Of a stretch of 64,000 bases of DNA, positions 26,428 to 35,734 are shown piece by piece; position 1 is the stretch's first letter, and each line of letters begins with the position of its first letter. The notes under the pieces are model-generated. The model was not told where the DNA came from and ran no database searches. It saw nothing but the letters and a program-made list of their open reading frames with translations. The DNA comes from Neoroseomonas oryzicola (GTDB taxonomy: Bacteria > Pseudomonadota > Alphaproteobacteria > Acetobacterales > Acetobacteraceae): contig NZ_JAAVUP010000012.1 in the NCBI RefSeq assembly GCF_012163135.1, forward strand, positions 1 through 64,000, in the 5' to 3' direction. The translations under genes and the position numbers were made by a program.

Positions 26428-27621
26428 ATGACGATGATCCTCCGCAACGCGACGCTCGCGACCATGACGGCGGGCTATGGCCTCGTCGAAGGCGGCGCCG
26501 TCGTGATCGAGGGCGATCGGATCGTCTGGGCCGGCCCCGAAGCCGAGGCACCGCCGGCCGCGGGCGAGCGGATCGACCTCGGCGGCCGCCTCGTCACGCC
26601 AGGTCTAGTCGATTGCCACACGCATCTCGTCTTTGCCGGCGACCGCGCGCGGGAATTCGAGATGCGCCTCGAAGGTGCGACTTACGAGGAAGTGGCCCGT
26701 GCCGGGGGCGGCATCCTCTCGACCGTCCGCGCGACGCGGGCGGCCAGCGAAGACGATCTGCTCGCCGGCGCGCTGCCGCGGATCGACCAGATGCTGGCGC
26801 AGGGCGTGACCTGCATCGAGGTCAAGTCGGGCTACGGCCTCGATATCGAGACCGAGCTGCGGATGCTGCGCGCGGCGCGGCGCATCGCGCAGCACCGCCC
26901 GGTGCGGGTGCTCACCACCTTCCTCGGCGCGCACGCGCTGCCGCCCGAATACGCGGGTCGCCACGACGACTACATTGCCGAATGCGTGCTGCCCGCCCTC
27001 GCGGCGGCGCATGCCGAAGGCCTCGTCGACGCGGTGGACGGGTTCTGCGAGGGCATCGCCTTCAGTCCCGCGCAGATCGCCCGCGTCTTCGCCGCGGCTC
27101 GCGAGCTTGGCCTGCCGGTCAAGCTGCATGCCGAGCAGCTGTCGAACCTGCATGGCGCGGCGCTGGCCGCGCGGCACGGGGCGCTGTCGGCCGATCACCT
27201 CGAATACCTGGACGAGGATGGCGTGCGCGCCATGGCGGCGGCCGGGACCGTGGCGGTGATCCTGCCCGGCGCCTTCTACACCCTGCGAGAGACGCAGATG
27301 CCGCCGATCGACCTGCTGCGCCGGCATGGCGTGCCGATGGCGGTCGCGACGGACTGCAATCCCGGCTCCTCGCCCATGACCTCGCTGCCGCTGGCGATGA
27401 ACATGGCCTGCACGCTGTTCCGCCTGACGCCCGAGGAGGCGCTGGCCGGCGCCACCATCCACGCCGCGCGGGCGCTCGGGCTGACGGATTGCGGGCGCAT
27501 CGCGCCAGGCTGCCGCGCCGACCTGGCTGTCTGGGAGGCGGCGCACCCGGCCGAGCTCGCCTACCGCCTCGGCGCGACGCCGCTGCATGCCCGCATCTTC
27601 GGAGGCCGTCGTGACGCCTGA
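26428..27621 (+). CDS. hutI: Imidazolonepropionase
   Basis: HutI (397 aa) hydrolyses 4-imidazolone-5-propionate to N-formimino-L-glutamate, the third step of histidine degradation. It is an amidohydrolase-fold enzyme: [19 protein letters not shown] carries the metal-binding Hx[30 protein letters not shown] the next ligand histidines, and [14 protein letters not shown] the catalytic Asp. The ATG at 26428 gives the usual length. The 3' end overlaps hutH by 11 bases. Confidence 0.95.
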   Translation: MTMILRNATLATMTAGYGLVEGGAVVIEGDRIVWAGPEAEAPPAAGERIDLGGRLVTPGLVDCHTHLVFAGDRAREFEMRLEGATYEEVARAGGGILSTVRATRAASEDDLLAGALPRIDQMLAQGVTCIEVKSGYGLDIETELRMLRAARRIAQHRPVRVLTTFLGAHALPPEYAGRHDDYIAECVLPALAAAHAEGLVDAVDGFCEGIAFSPAQIARVFAAARELGLPVKLHAEQLSNLHGAALAARHGALSADHLEYLDEDGVRAMAAAGTVAVILPGAFYTLRETQMPPIDLLRRHGVPMAVATDCNPGSSPMTSLPLAMNMACTLFRLTPEEALAGATIHAARALGLTDCGRIAPGCRADLAVWEAAHPAELAYRLGATPLHARIFGGRRDA

Positions 27622-29149
27622 AATCCTGCAGCCCGGCGCCGTCACCCTCGCGCAGCTCGAGCACATCTATCGCACCGAGGCGCCTGCGACGCTGTCCCCC
27701 GCCGCGCGTCCCGCCGTCGAGGCCGCCGCGGCGCGCGTCGCCGAGGCCGCGGCCGGGGAGACGGCCGTCTATGGCGTGAACACCGGCTTCGGGAAGCTCG
27801 CGAGCCTGAAGATCGCGCCGGGCGACACCGCGACGCTGCAGCGCAACCTGATCCTGTCGCATTGCTGCGGCGTGGGGGAGGCGATCTCGCGCCGCCACAC
27901 GCGGCTGATGATGGTGCTGAAGCTGATCTCGCTCGGGCGCGGCGCATCGGGCGTGCGCTGGGCGTTGATCGAGTTGCTGCAGGCCATGCTGGCGCGTGGC
28001 GTGACGCCGGTGGTGCCGGCGCAGGGCTCGGTCGGCGCCTCGGGCGATCTGGCGCCGCTCGCGCACATGACCGCCGTGCTGATCGGCGCGGGGCAGGCCG
28101 AGTTCGAGGGCCGCGTCCTGCCGGGCGCGGAGGCGCTGGCGGCCGCGGGCCTGGCGCCGATCCCGCTGGGTCCAAAGGAAGGGCTCGCCTTCATCAACGG
28201 CACGCAGTTCTCGACCGCCTTCGCGCTCGCCGGCCTGTTCGATGCCTGGTCCGCGGCGCGGTCGGCGCTCGTGATCTCCGCGCTGTCGACCGATGCGATC
28301 ATGGGCTCGACGGCGCCGCTGCAGCCCGAGATCCACGCGCTGCGCGGCCATGCCGGCCAGATCGAGGCCGCCGCCGTGCTGCGGGCGCTGCTCGATGGCT
28401 CCGTCATCCGCGAAAGCCATCGCGAGGGCGATACGCGCGTGCAGGATCCCTACTGCATCCGCTGCCAGCCGCAGGTGACCGGCGCAGCGATGGACGTGCT
28501 GCGCCAGGCGGCCCGCACGCTCGAGATCGAGGCCAACGCGGCGACCGACAATCCGCTGGTGCTGACCGAGGCCGGCATGATCGTCTCGGGCGGCAACTTC
28601 CATGCCGAGCCCGTGGGCTTCGCCGCCGACATGATCGCGCTGGCGGTCTCCGAGATCGGCGCCATCGCGCAGCGCCGCGTCGCGCTGATGGTCGACCCGA
28701 CGCTCAGCTTCGACCTGCCGCCCTTCCTCACGCCCAATCCCGGCTTGAACTCCGGCCTGATGATCGCCGAGGTCACCACGGCGGCGCTGATGAGCGAGAA
28801 CAAGCATCTCGCCACGCCCTGCGTGACGGATTCGACGCCGACCTCCGCCAATCAGGAGGACCATGTCAGCATGGCCGCCCATGGCGCGCGGCGGCTGGGG
28901 CCGATGGTGCGCAACCTCGAGCGCATCCTTGGCGTCGAGCTTCTCTGCGCCGCCCAGGGCGTCGAGTTCCGCGCGCCGCTCGTCACATCGGCCCCGCTGA
29001 GCAAGGTGGTCGCCCGCCTGCGGCGCGACGTCGCGACGCTGGGCGAGGATCGCTACCTCGCGCCCGACATCGAAGCCGCGGCACGCCTGGTCGCCGAGGG
29101 CGCTATCGCCGGGGCCGCAGGCCTGCCGCTGCCCGCGCTTTCGCCCTGA
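27611..29149 (+). CDS. hutH: Histidine ammonia-lyase
   Basis: HutH (512 aa) deaminates histidine to urocanate. The MIO-forming Ala-Ser-Gly is in [15 protein letters not shown], and [17 protein letters not shown] and [16 protein letters not shown] are standard active-site blocks. The GTG at 27611 is preferred because GGAGG sits at 27601-27605 with correct spacing; an in-frame ATG at 27587 would add eight residues and lengthen the overlap with hutI. hutU follows after 44 bases. Confidence 0.95.
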   Translation: MTPEILQPGAVTLAQLEHIYRTEAPATLSPAARPAVEAAAARVAEAAAGETAVYGVNTGFGKLASLKIAPGDTATLQRNLILSHCCGVGEAISRRHTRLMMVLKLISLGRGASGVRWALIELLQAMLARGVTPVVPAQGSVGASGDLAPLAHMTAVLIGAGQAEFEGRVLPGAEALAAAGLAPIPLGPKEGLAFINGTQFSTAFALAGLFDAWSAARSALVISALSTDAIMGSTAPLQPEIHALRGHAGQIEAAAVLRALLDGSVIRESHREGDTRVQDPYCIRCQPQVTGAAMDVLRQAARTLEIEANAATDNPLVLTEAGMIVSGGNFHAEPVGFAADMIALAVSEIGAIAQRRVALMVDPTLSFDLPPFLTPNPGLNSGLMIAEVTTAALMSENKHLATPCVTDSTPTSANQEDHVSMAAHGARRLGPMVRNLERILGVELLCAAQGVEFRAPLVTSAPLSKVVARLRRDVATLGEDRYLAPDIEAAARLVAEGAIAGAAGLPLPALSP

Positions 29150-29193
29150 CTGCCATCGCTCCCGTCCCACCGATCATCCGGACCGAGGCCCCC

Positions 29194-30879
29194 ATGACCG
29201 ATCCGCGCCACAACATCCGCGACGTCTTCCCCCCGACCGGCCCCGAGAAGACCGCCAAGACCTGGGGCGGCGAGGCCGCGATGCGGATGCTGATGAACAA
29301 CCTGCATCCGGACGTCGCGGAGAAGCCGCATGAGCTCGTCGTCTATGGCGGCATCGGCCGCGCGGCGCGCGGCTGGCAGGATTTCGACCGCATCGTCGCC
29401 GGGCTGAAGGACCTCGAGCCCGACGAGACGCTGATCGTGCAGTCGGGCAAGCCGATCGCCATCGTGCGCACGCATGCCGACGCGCCGCGCGTGCTCATCG
29501 CCAATTCCAACCTGGTGCCGCATTGGGCGACCTGGGAGCATTTCAACGAGCTCGATCGCAAGGGCCTGATGATGTACGGCCAGATGACGGCCGGGTCGTG
29601 GATCTACATCGGCACCCAGGGCATCGTGCAGGGCACCTACGAGACCTTCGCCGAGGCGGGACGCCAGCATTATGGCGGCGACCTCAAGGGGCGCTGGATT
29701 CTGACCGGTGGCCTGGGCGGCATGGGCGGCGCGCAGCCGCTGGCCGCGGTGATGGCTGGGGCCTGCTGCCTCGCGGTGGAATGCGACGAGACGCGCATCG
29801 ATTTCCGCATGCGCACCCGCTACCTCGACGCCAAGGCGCAGTCGCTGGACGAAGCGCTCGGCATGATCGCCGGCTGGACGGCGAAGGGCGAGGCGAAGTC
29901 GGTGGGCCTGCTCGGCAACGCCGCCGAGGTCTTCCCCGAGCTGCTGCGCCGGATGAAGGCAGGTGGGCCGCGCCCGGACATCGTGACCGACCAGACCAGC
30001 GCGCATGATCCGCTGAATGGCTATTGCCCCGCGGGCTGGACGGTCGCGCAATGGCGGGCGAAGCAGGAGAGCGCGCCGGCCGAGGTGGAGCGCGCCGCGC
30101 GCGCCTCGATGCGCGCGCATGTCGAGGCGATGGTGGGCTTCTGGAATGCCGGCGTGCCGACGCTCGACTACGGCAACAACATCCGCCAGGTCGCGAAGGA
30201 GGAGGGGTTCGAGAACGCCTTCGCTTTCCCGGGCTTCGTGCCGGCCTACATCCGCCCGCTGTTCTGCAAGGGCATCGGGCCCTTCCGCTGGTGCGCGCTG
30301 TCGGGCGATCCCGAGGACATCTACAAGACCGACGCGGCGATGAAGCGGCTGTTCCCGGACAACGCGCATCTGCATCGGTGGCTCGACATGGCGCGGGATC
30401 GCATCGCCTTCCAGGGCCTGCCGGCACGCATCTGCTGGATCGGCCTCGGCGACCGGCATCGCGCCGGGCTGATGTTCAACGAGATGGTGGCGAGCGGTGA
30501 GCTGAAGGCCCCGATCGTGATCGGGCGCGACCATCTCGACTCCGGTTCCGTCGCCTCCCCCAACCGCGAGACCGAGGCGATGCGGGACGGATCCGATGCG
30601 GTGTCCGACTGGCCACTGCTGAACGCGCTGGTGAACACGGCGTCCGGTGCGACCTGGGTGTCGCTGCACCATGGCGGCGGCGTGGGCATGGGCTTCAGCC
30701 AGCATGCCGGCGTCGTCATCCTCGCCGACGGCACGCCCGAAGCGGCGAAGCGGCTGGAACGCGTGCTGTGGAACGACCCGGCCTCGGGTGTCTGGCGGCA
30801 TGCGGATGCGGGCTACGACATCGCCATCCAGTGCGCGAAGGACCACGGGCTGCGGTTGCCGGGAATCCTGGGGAACTGA
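29194..30879 (+). CDS. hutU: Urocanate hydratase
   Basis: HutU (561 aa) converts urocanate to imidazolonepropionate using tightly bound NAD+. The NAD-binding [13 protein letters not shown], the catalytic region [20 protein letters not shown] and the C-terminal [17 protein letters not shown] are present, and the length is normal for the family. Start ATG 29194 has no clear ribosome-binding site. No hutG or hutF homologue follows, so the last step of the pathway must be encoded elsewhere. It converges with aroQ. Confidence 0.96.
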   Translation: MTDPRHNIRDVFPPTGPEKTAKTWGGEAAMRMLMNNLHPDVAEKPHELVVYGGIGRAARGWQDFDRIVAGLKDLEPDETLIVQSGKPIAIVRTHADAPRVLIANSNLVPHWATWEHFNELDRKGLMMYGQMTAGSWIYIGTQGIVQGTYETFAEAGRQHYGGDLKGRWILTGGLGGMGGAQPLAAVMAGACCLAVECDETRIDFRMRTRYLDAKAQSLDEALGMIAGWTAKGEAKSVGLLGNAAEVFPELLRRMKAGGPRPDIVTDQTSAHDPLNGYCPAGWTVAQWRAKQESAPAEVERAARASMRAHVEAMVGFWNAGVPTLDYGNNIRQVAKEEGFENAFAFPGFVPAYIRPLFCKGIGPFRWCALSGDPEDIYKTDAAMKRLFPDNAHLHRWLDMARDRIAFQGLPARICWIGLGDRHRAGLMFNEMVASGELKAPIVIGRDHLDSGSVASPNRETEAMRDGSDAVSDWPLLNALVNTASGATWVSLHHGGGVGMGFSQHAGVVILADGTPEAAKRLERVLWNDPASGVWRHADAGYDIAIQCAKDHGLRLPGILGN

Positions 30880-30923
30880 GCGGTGCGCGCCATGCCGCGC
30901 CAATCGCCTGGCCGGCCGCTCAG
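30876..30923. terminator. Putative bidirectional terminator between hutU and aroQ
   Basis: CTGAGCGG (30876-30883) and CCGCTCAG (30916-30923) are perfect 8-base inverted arms around a GC-rich 32-base loop. Each arm contains the stop codon of one of the two convergent genes. There is no T-run on either side, so this is a weak prediction; it may be a rho-dependent region or only a stop-codon symmetry. Confidence 0.3.
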
Positions 30924-31360
30924 GCGTCTGCCAGCATCTCCCGCACGCACCGTGTCGAGACGACGTAGCCCCGCGCGCCCAGCCCCGCGATGACCGCCGT
31001 CGCGACCGATGAGATCAGCGAATGGTGGTAGATCGCCTCCCGCCGGTGGATGTTCGACAGGTGCAGCTCGATGATGATGCCCTTGAACATCTTCAGCGCG
31101 TCGAGGACGGGGATGGAGCGGAAGGTCAGCCCGGCGGGGTTGATCACGATGCCGCCGGCCTCGTCGTCGATCGCCTCGTGGATCCAGTCGACGAGCTGCC
31201 CTTCCCAGTTGGTCTGGCGGAACACCAGGGGATGCTCGCCGGCCTCCGCGCGGCACATCGCCTCGATCTCGGCGAGGGTCGTGCGGCCGTAGATCTCCGG
31301 CTCCCGCTTGCCGAGCCGGTTGAGGTTGGGCCCGTTCAGCACATGGATGGAGCGCGGCAT
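30920..31360 (-). CDS. aroQ: Type II 3-dehydroquinate dehydratase-like protein
   Basis: This 146-residue protein has the dodecameric AroQ fold signature: NGPNLNRLGKREPEIYG with Arg19 and Tyr24, ELHLSNIHRRE with the catalytic histidine, and a GLGARGYVVSTR end. The substrate-pocket block normally reading GLTHTS is GLTFRS here, so the conserved histidine (His81 of the M. tuberculosis enzyme) is Phe80. The start ATG 31360 has GAGGAGA upstream; a longer frame to 31426 would overlap the transporter gene. It lies 13 bases after dctM in the same operon, so it probably acts on the TRAP substrate rather than in aromatic biosynthesis. True dehydroquinase activity is uncertain. Confidence 0.82.
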   Translation of the reverse strand: MPRSIHVLNGPNLNRLGKREPEIYGRTTLAEIEAMCRAEAGEHPLVFRQTNWEGQLVDWIHEAIDDEAGGIVINPAGLTFRSIPVLDALKMFKGIIIELHLSNIHRREAIYHHSLISSVATAVIAGLGARGYVVSTRCVREMLADA

Positions 31361-31373
31361 CGCGAAGGTCTCC

Positions 31374-32675
31374 TCAACCCTGGTAGCCGAGCTGGCGCGG
31401 CAGCCAGAGCACGAGCTCGGGGACATAGGTGATCAGCATCAGCGCCGCGACCATCGCGACGAGGAAGGGCAGGGTGTCGCGCACCACCGCCGTCAGCGGC
31501 TGGCCGGACAGCTTCGCGCAGATGAACAGCAGCAGGCCGTAAGGCGGCGTGATGAGGCCGATCATGATGTTCACGACCACGACGACGCCGAAATGCACCA
31601 TGTCGATGCCCAGCGCCTGGGCCGTTGGTACCAGCACCGGCACGACCACCAGCAGGATGGTGCTGCCTTCCATCAGGCAGCCGAGCACCAGCAAGATCAG
31701 GTTCACCACGAGCAGGAACTGCCAGGGCGACATCTCCCATCCGGCGAGGATGCCGCGCACCGTGTTGGGCACGTTCTCGCTGGTGATGACGTAGTTCAGC
31801 GCCAGCGCACCGGCGATCAGCATGCCGATCGCGGCGGTGGACCGCGCGCTCTCGCGCACCGCCGCCCAGGTCTGCGCTAGGGTGATGCTGCGGTAGAAGA
31901 CCGCGGCGATCAGCCAGGCATAGGCGGCGGCGACGGCCGCGGCCTCGGTCGGCGTCATCACGCCGCCATAGATCCCGCCCAGCAGGATCACCGGCATCAT
32001 CAGGGCCGGCAGCGCCTCGAGCGTCAGGCGGGGGAACTCGCGCACCGGCACGCGCTCGGCGATCGGGAAGTCGTGGCGATGGGCCATCCAGCTGTTGATG
32101 CCCATCTGCGCGGCCGCCATCAGCAGGCCGGGTATCACGCCGCCGAGGAACAGGTAGCCGATCGAGGCATCCGCCACGAGAGCGTAGAGCACCATCGGGA
32201 TGGATGGCGGGATGATCGGGCCGATGACGGCGGTGACCGCGGTGAGCGCCGCCGCGTAGCTCGCGGGATAGGCACCGCCCTTGGTCATCATGTCGATCTG
32301 CACCTTGCCGCTGCCCGCGGCGTCGGCGATCGCCGATCCCGACATGCCGGCGAAGATGACGCTCTGCACCACGTTCACGTGGCCGAGCCCGCCGCGGAAG
32401 CGCCCGACGAGCAGGTTGCAGAAACGCAGCAGCCGGTCCGTCAGGCTGCCGGCATTCATCAGCCCGGCCGAGAAGATGAACAGCGGCACGGCCAGCAGCA
32501 CGTAGCTGCCGTTCAGCCCGTTCAGCACCTGTTCCGCCGCGACCGACATGTCCTGCCCGGAGGTGCCGAGATAGACGATGGTCGCGGTGATCATCGCGAG
32601 GCCGATCGGCAGGCCGAGCACGGAAAGCCCCAGCAGGGCGATCATCGCCAGGGTGAAGGGGTCGTGCAGGCTCAC
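31374..32675 (-). CDS. dctM: TRAP transporter large permease DctM
   Basis: DctM (433 aa) is the multi-span transport subunit of a tripartite, Na+/H+-driven importer. FAGMSGSAIADAAGSGKVQIDMMTKGGAYPASYAAALTAV and PIIPPSIPMVLYA are family signatures, with about a dozen hydrophobic segments. The start is a GTG overlapping the dctQ stop (GTGA). The substrate cannot be read from the sequence; coupling to a dehydroquinase-like gene suggests a quinate- or shikimate-like or other hydroxy-carboxylic acid. Confidence 0.93.
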   Translation of the reverse strand: MSLHDPFTLAMIALLGLSVLGLPIGLAMITATIVYLGTSGQDMSVAAEQVLNGLNGSYVLLAVPLFIFSAGLMNAGSLTDRLLRFCNLLVGRFRGGLGHVNVVQSVIFAGMSGSAIADAAGSGKVQIDMMTKGGAYPASYAAALTAVTAVIGPIIPPSIPMVLYALVADASIGYLFLGGVIPGLLMAAAQMGINSWMAHRHDFPIAERVPVREFPRLTLEALPALMMPVILLGGIYGGVMTPTEAAAVAAAYAWLIAAVFYRSITLAQTWAAVRESARSTAAIGMLIAGALALNYVITSENVPNTVRGILAGWEMSPWQFLLVVNLILLVLGCLMEGSTILLVVVPVLVPTAQALGIDMVHFGVVVVVNIMIGLITPPYGLLLFICAKLSGQPLTAVVRDTLPFLVAMVAALMLITYVPELVLWLPRQLGYQG

Positions 32676-33145
32676 GCGATGCGACCCAGCCTGCGGCCCG
32701 TCACCGACCGCCAGACGATCGCGGCGTGACGGACGATCATCGCCACCGCGAAGATCAGGTAGACGGAGTAGAGGATGTCGAAGCGGATGCCGAGATAGGC
32801 CGACTTCTCGACCTTCATGAAGGTGACGTAGTCCACCATCGCCGGCAGCGACCAGGTGAAGACCGTGACCACGGCGGCGCTCGCGATGCCGTCCGCGATG
32901 CGGCGCAGGCGGTGCGGCAGCAGGCCGTACAGAACGTCGAAGCGGATCTCCTCCTCGTCGCGCAGCACGAGGCCGGCGCCCCACAGGATTCCCCAGACCC
33001 AGCACAGGGTCGACAGCTCGGCCGTCCAGCTCAGCGGCGCGTTCAGCACGTAGCGCGTCACGATCTGCAGCATGAAGGCGACGAACATCGCCACCAGCAG
33101 CGCGGAGAGCACGTCCTCCGCGCGGCGGCCGAGCCAACCGGTCAT
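32672..33145 (-). CDS. dctQ: TRAP transporter small permease DctQ
   Basis: DctQ (157 aa) is the four-span small membrane subunit. FMLQIVTRYVLNAPLSWTAEL with the QVxxRYVxxxxxxWxEE-type motif and WGILWGAGLVLRDEEEIRFDVLYG are characteristic. The start ATG 33145 (MTGWLGRRAEDVLSALL) is 10 bases after the dctP stop; upstream in-frame codons give a Ser/Arg-rich run typical of non-coding frame. It overlaps dctM by 4 bases. Confidence 0.9.
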   Translation of the reverse strand: MTGWLGRRAEDVLSALLVAMFVAFMLQIVTRYVLNAPLSWTAELSTLCWVWGILWGAGLVLRDEEEIRFDVLYGLLPHRLRRIADGIASAAVVTVFTWSLPAMVDYVTFMKVEKSAYLGIRFDILYSVYLIFAVAMIVRHAAIVWRSVTGRRLGRIA

Positions 33146-33155
33146 CGCGCCGGGA

Positions 33156-34148
33156 TCAGCGGATAGCGTTGATGCGGTCGAGGATGCCCGCCGGCCAGCT
33201 TTGCGACTGGCTGGAGGCGAGGTAGCGACGCTGCGCCTCGGCCCGGAAGGCATCGAGGTTCGGCACATAGACCTCGAGGCCCTGCGACTTGAAGAAGTCG
33301 ACGCATTCCTGTTCCTGCGCCAGGTGGCGGCGCGTGCTCTCCGCGATTGCCTTGTCGGCGGCCGCCTGCACGGCGCTCCGCTGCGCGGGCGTCAGCGCGT
33401 CCCAGGTGCGCGACGAGATCGACAGCAGGTCATAGGCGACGAGGTGGCTGGTGAGGACGAACTGCGTCGTCACCTCGTTGAAGCGCATGGTGCGGCTGGT
33501 CGGCAGCGGATTGTCCTGCCCGTCCACCGTGCCGGTCTGCAGCGCGGTGTAGAGCTCGGCGAAGGCGACCGGGGTCGGGTTGGCGCCGAGCGCCTCGCCC
33601 AGGAACTGCCAGGTCTCGCCGGGCGGCATGCGCAGCTTGATGCCCGCCATGTCCGCCGGCGTCGCGATGCGCCGCCGCGGCTTCAGGTTCACGTGCCGCG
33701 TGCCGAAATAGAGCGGCCCGAGGATCTGCACGTTCAGCTGGTCGCGCACCATCTTCTTGAAGTCCTCGCCGACCGGGCTGGCGAAGACCTTGTTCATGTG
33801 GTCGACGTCGCGGAACAGGTAGGCCGAGGCCATCACTGACCAGGCCGGGATCTGCCGCGAGAAGTCCTGCGGCGCGAGGTTCGCCATCTCGACATTGCCG
33901 CGCTGGATCGCGACCAGCTCCGTGCCCTGGCGGAACAGCGTGGCATTCAGGTGCAGTTCGACGTCGAAGTCGCTGGCGAGGTCGCGCTGGAAGCCGCGCA
34001 TCGCCTCGGCGCGGATGTCCTGGTCCGAGAAGACCGCGGTGAAGCGGATGCGGCGGCGGGCCTGCTGCGCAAGCGCAGGAAGCGCGGGGGCCGCCAGCGC
34101 GGCGGCCGCGGCCGTCAGGACGGAGCGGCGTCCGGTGTGCGATCGCAT
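33156..34148 (-). CDS. dctP: TRAP transporter periplasmic solute-binding protein DctP
   Basis: DctP (330 aa) captures the TRAP substrate in the periplasm. A twin-arginine-like leader (GRRSVLTAAAAALAAPALPALAQ) is followed by the mature chain; GIKLRMPPGETW contains the conserved arginine that salt-bridges substrate carboxylates, and QTGTVDGQDNPLPT is a family motif. So a carboxylate ligand is expected. AAGGAAA lies before the ATG at 34148. It is first in a dctP-dctQ-dctM-aroQ operon, divergent from two GntR regulators. Confidence 0.92.
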   Translation of the reverse strand: MRSHTGRRSVLTAAAAALAAPALPALAQQARRRIRFTAVFSDQDIRAEAMRGFQRDLASDFDVELHLNATLFRQGTELVAIQRGNVEMANLAPQDFSRQIPAWSVMASAYLFRDVDHMNKVFASPVGEDFKKMVRDQLNVQILGPLYFGTRHVNLKPRRRIATPADMAGIKLRMPPGETWQFLGEALGANPTPVAFAELYTALQTGTVDGQDNPLPTSRTMRFNEVTTQFVLTSHLVAYDLLSISSRTWDALTPAQRSAVQAAADKAIAESTRRHLAQEQECVDFFKSQGLEVYVPNLDAFRAEAQRRYLASSQSQSWPAGILDRINAIR

Positions 34149-34228
34149 CGGTGTTTCCTTCCCTGGACTTTGTCCTTGGGCCGCAGCGCGGCTAAGCGCG
34201 GACGCTAGGGGAGGCTGCTCCCGGGGAT

Positions 34229-34278
34229 CAATAGCGATTCGGCAAATCCTCCGAGATTTCGTCAAATGACGGCTATTG
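34229..34278. promoter_or_regulatory. Divergent dctP / gntR control region with nested inverted repeats
   Basis: CAATAGC (34229-34235) and GCTATTG (34272-34278) are perfect inverted arms 36 bases apart. Inside are AAATC-CTCCGA-GATTT (34244-34259) and ATTT-CGTC-AAAT (34256-34267). The stretch is AT-rich for this DNA and lies between divergent genes, so it probably holds both promoters and the operators for the FCD-type GntR proteins. No clean -35/-10 pair is claimed. Confidence 0.5.
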
Positions 34279-34311
34279 TGTTGCCGGCGCCGCCTCGTCG
34301 ATAGTGGCGTC

Positions 34312-35049
34312 ATGGCGCCACCGAACGGCAGCGTGGAAACCCCGGGGGAGGCGGCATATCGCCGCATCCGGGCCGATGTCGTGCTCGGCCGCCTGGCGCC
34401 GGGCCGCAAGCTTGGGTTGGACGGGCTGCGCGCGATCTACGGCGTCGCCATCGGCACGCTGCGCGAAGCGCTGTTCCGCCTCGCCTCCGAGGGCCTGGTC
34501 GAGGCGGAAGGCCAGCGCGGCTTCGCCGTCGCGCCCGTCTCCGCCGAGGATTTCCGCGAGGTCGCTGAACTCCGCCTGTTGCTCGAATGCCATGCCGTGT
34601 CGGCGTCCTTTGCGGCGGGCGACCTCGACTGGGAAGGCGGCGTGGTCGCCGCGCACCACAAGCTGGCGACGCTGGAACGCCGGCTGCTTGCCGGCGACCC
34701 GGCCGATGCGGCGCAGTGGAAGCGCTACGACCGCGAATTCCACCAGGCGCTGATCGCCGCCTGCGGGTCGGAGACGCTGCTCGAGACCTATGCCGCCGCC
34801 TATGACCGCTTCCTGCGCTACCAGATGGTGGCCGTGGTGTTCCGTGGGGCCATTGCGGCCCAGCAGCATGCGGCATTGCTCGACGCCGCGCTCGCCCGCG
34901 ATGCGCCGGGCGCGCAGCGCATCCTGCGCGAGCACGTCGAAGGCTGCGTCGAGCATGTCGTGCAGGCGGGTACCCTCGCGCCCTTCGCCGCGCGTGCGCC
35001 TGCGGTGCAGCACGTCGCGCCCCTGCGGGCCCGTGGCGTCGCGCGATGA
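34312..35049 (+). CDS. GntR-family (FCD) transcriptional regulator, first of tandem pair
   Basis: This 245-residue regulator has an N-terminal winged helix (AYRRIRADVVLGRLAPGRKLGLDGLRAIYGVAIGTLREALFRLASEGLV) and an FCD ligand domain (ELRLLLECHAV through EHVEGCVEHV), with the metal-type histidines in YDREFHQALIAACGS. It is divergent from the TRAP-aroQ operon and probably controls it. The start ATG 34312 was chosen over an upstream in-frame ATG (34276) because the family N-terminus begins here and the upstream part lies in the control region. It overlaps a close paralogue by 4 bases (ATGA). Confidence 0.88.
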   Translation: MAPPNGSVETPGEAAYRRIRADVVLGRLAPGRKLGLDGLRAIYGVAIGTLREALFRLASEGLVEAEGQRGFAVAPVSAEDFREVAELRLLLECHAVSASFAAGDLDWEGGVVAAHHKLATLERRLLAGDPADAAQWKRYDREFHQALIAACGSETLLETYAAAYDRFLRYQMVAVVFRGAIAAQQHAALLDAALARDAPGAQRILREHVEGCVEHVVQAGTLAPFAARAPAVQHVAPLRARGVAR

Positions 35050-35696
35050 GCGAGGCGACGAGCGAGCGCGCCTTCGGCCGCATCCGCGCCGACATCCTGC
35101 GCGGCGTGCTGGGGCCCGGGCGCAAGCTGACGCTCGACCGGCTGCGCGAGACCTATGGCGTCGGGCTCAGCACCCTGCGCGAGAGCCTCAGCCGCCTGGT
35201 CGCCGAGCGGCTGGTCGTCGCCGAAGGCCAGCGCGGCTTCGAGGTCGCCGGCTTTTCCGAGACGGAGCTCCGCGAGGTGGCGGAGCTCCGCCTGCTGCTG
35301 GAAGGCCATGCGCTGGAGCACGCCTTCCGCGCCGGTGACGTCGAATGGGAGGCAAGCGTCGTCGCCGCGCACCACAAGCTGTCCCAGATGCAGGATCGGC
35401 TCGCGGCCGGCGACGCCGAGGCGTTGGAACCCTGGCGCCGTTTCGATGCGGAATTCCACCGGACGCTGATCTCGGCCTGCGGGTCGCGGACGCTGATGGC
35501 GACGCATGCGAGCGTCTTCGATCGCTATTCGCGCTATCAGAACCTCGCGCTCGGCTTCCGCGGGGAGATCGCGGTGCGCGAGCATCGCGAGCTCTGCGAC
35601 GCGGCGATCCGGCGGGATGCCGCGGCCGCGCGGGAGGTCCTCGCCGCCCATATCCGCGGCGGCGTCGCGCATGCCATGGCGAGCGGCGGCGTCTGA
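35046..35696 (+). CDS. GntR-family (FCD) transcriptional regulator, second of tandem pair
   Basis: A 216-residue FCD-type GntR protein clearly paralogous to the one just upstream: the blocks YGV..STLRE, VAEGQRGFEVAG, LREVAELRLLLEGHAL and VVAAHHKL align directly. It keeps a full winged helix and FCD domain (RFDAEFHRTLISACGS). The ATGA overlap means both are translated from one mRNA, so they could form a heterodimer or respond to two intermediates. It lacks the ~30-residue C-terminal tail of the first. The convergent glycerophosphodiesterase gene ends 39 bases after its stop. Confidence 0.88.
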   Translation: MSEATSERAFGRIRADILRGVLGPGRKLTLDRLRETYGVGLSTLRESLSRLVAERLVVAEGQRGFEVAGFSETELREVAELRLLLEGHALEHAFRAGDVEWEASVVAAHHKLSQMQDRLAAGDAEALEPWRRFDAEFHRTLISACGSRTLMATHASVFDRYSRYQNLALGFRGEIAVREHRELCDAAIRRDAAAAREVLAAHIRGGVAHAMASGGV

Positions 35697-35734
35697 CGTC
35701 GTCCGCGTCGCCGTGGATCGCGTGCGGGTGCGAC

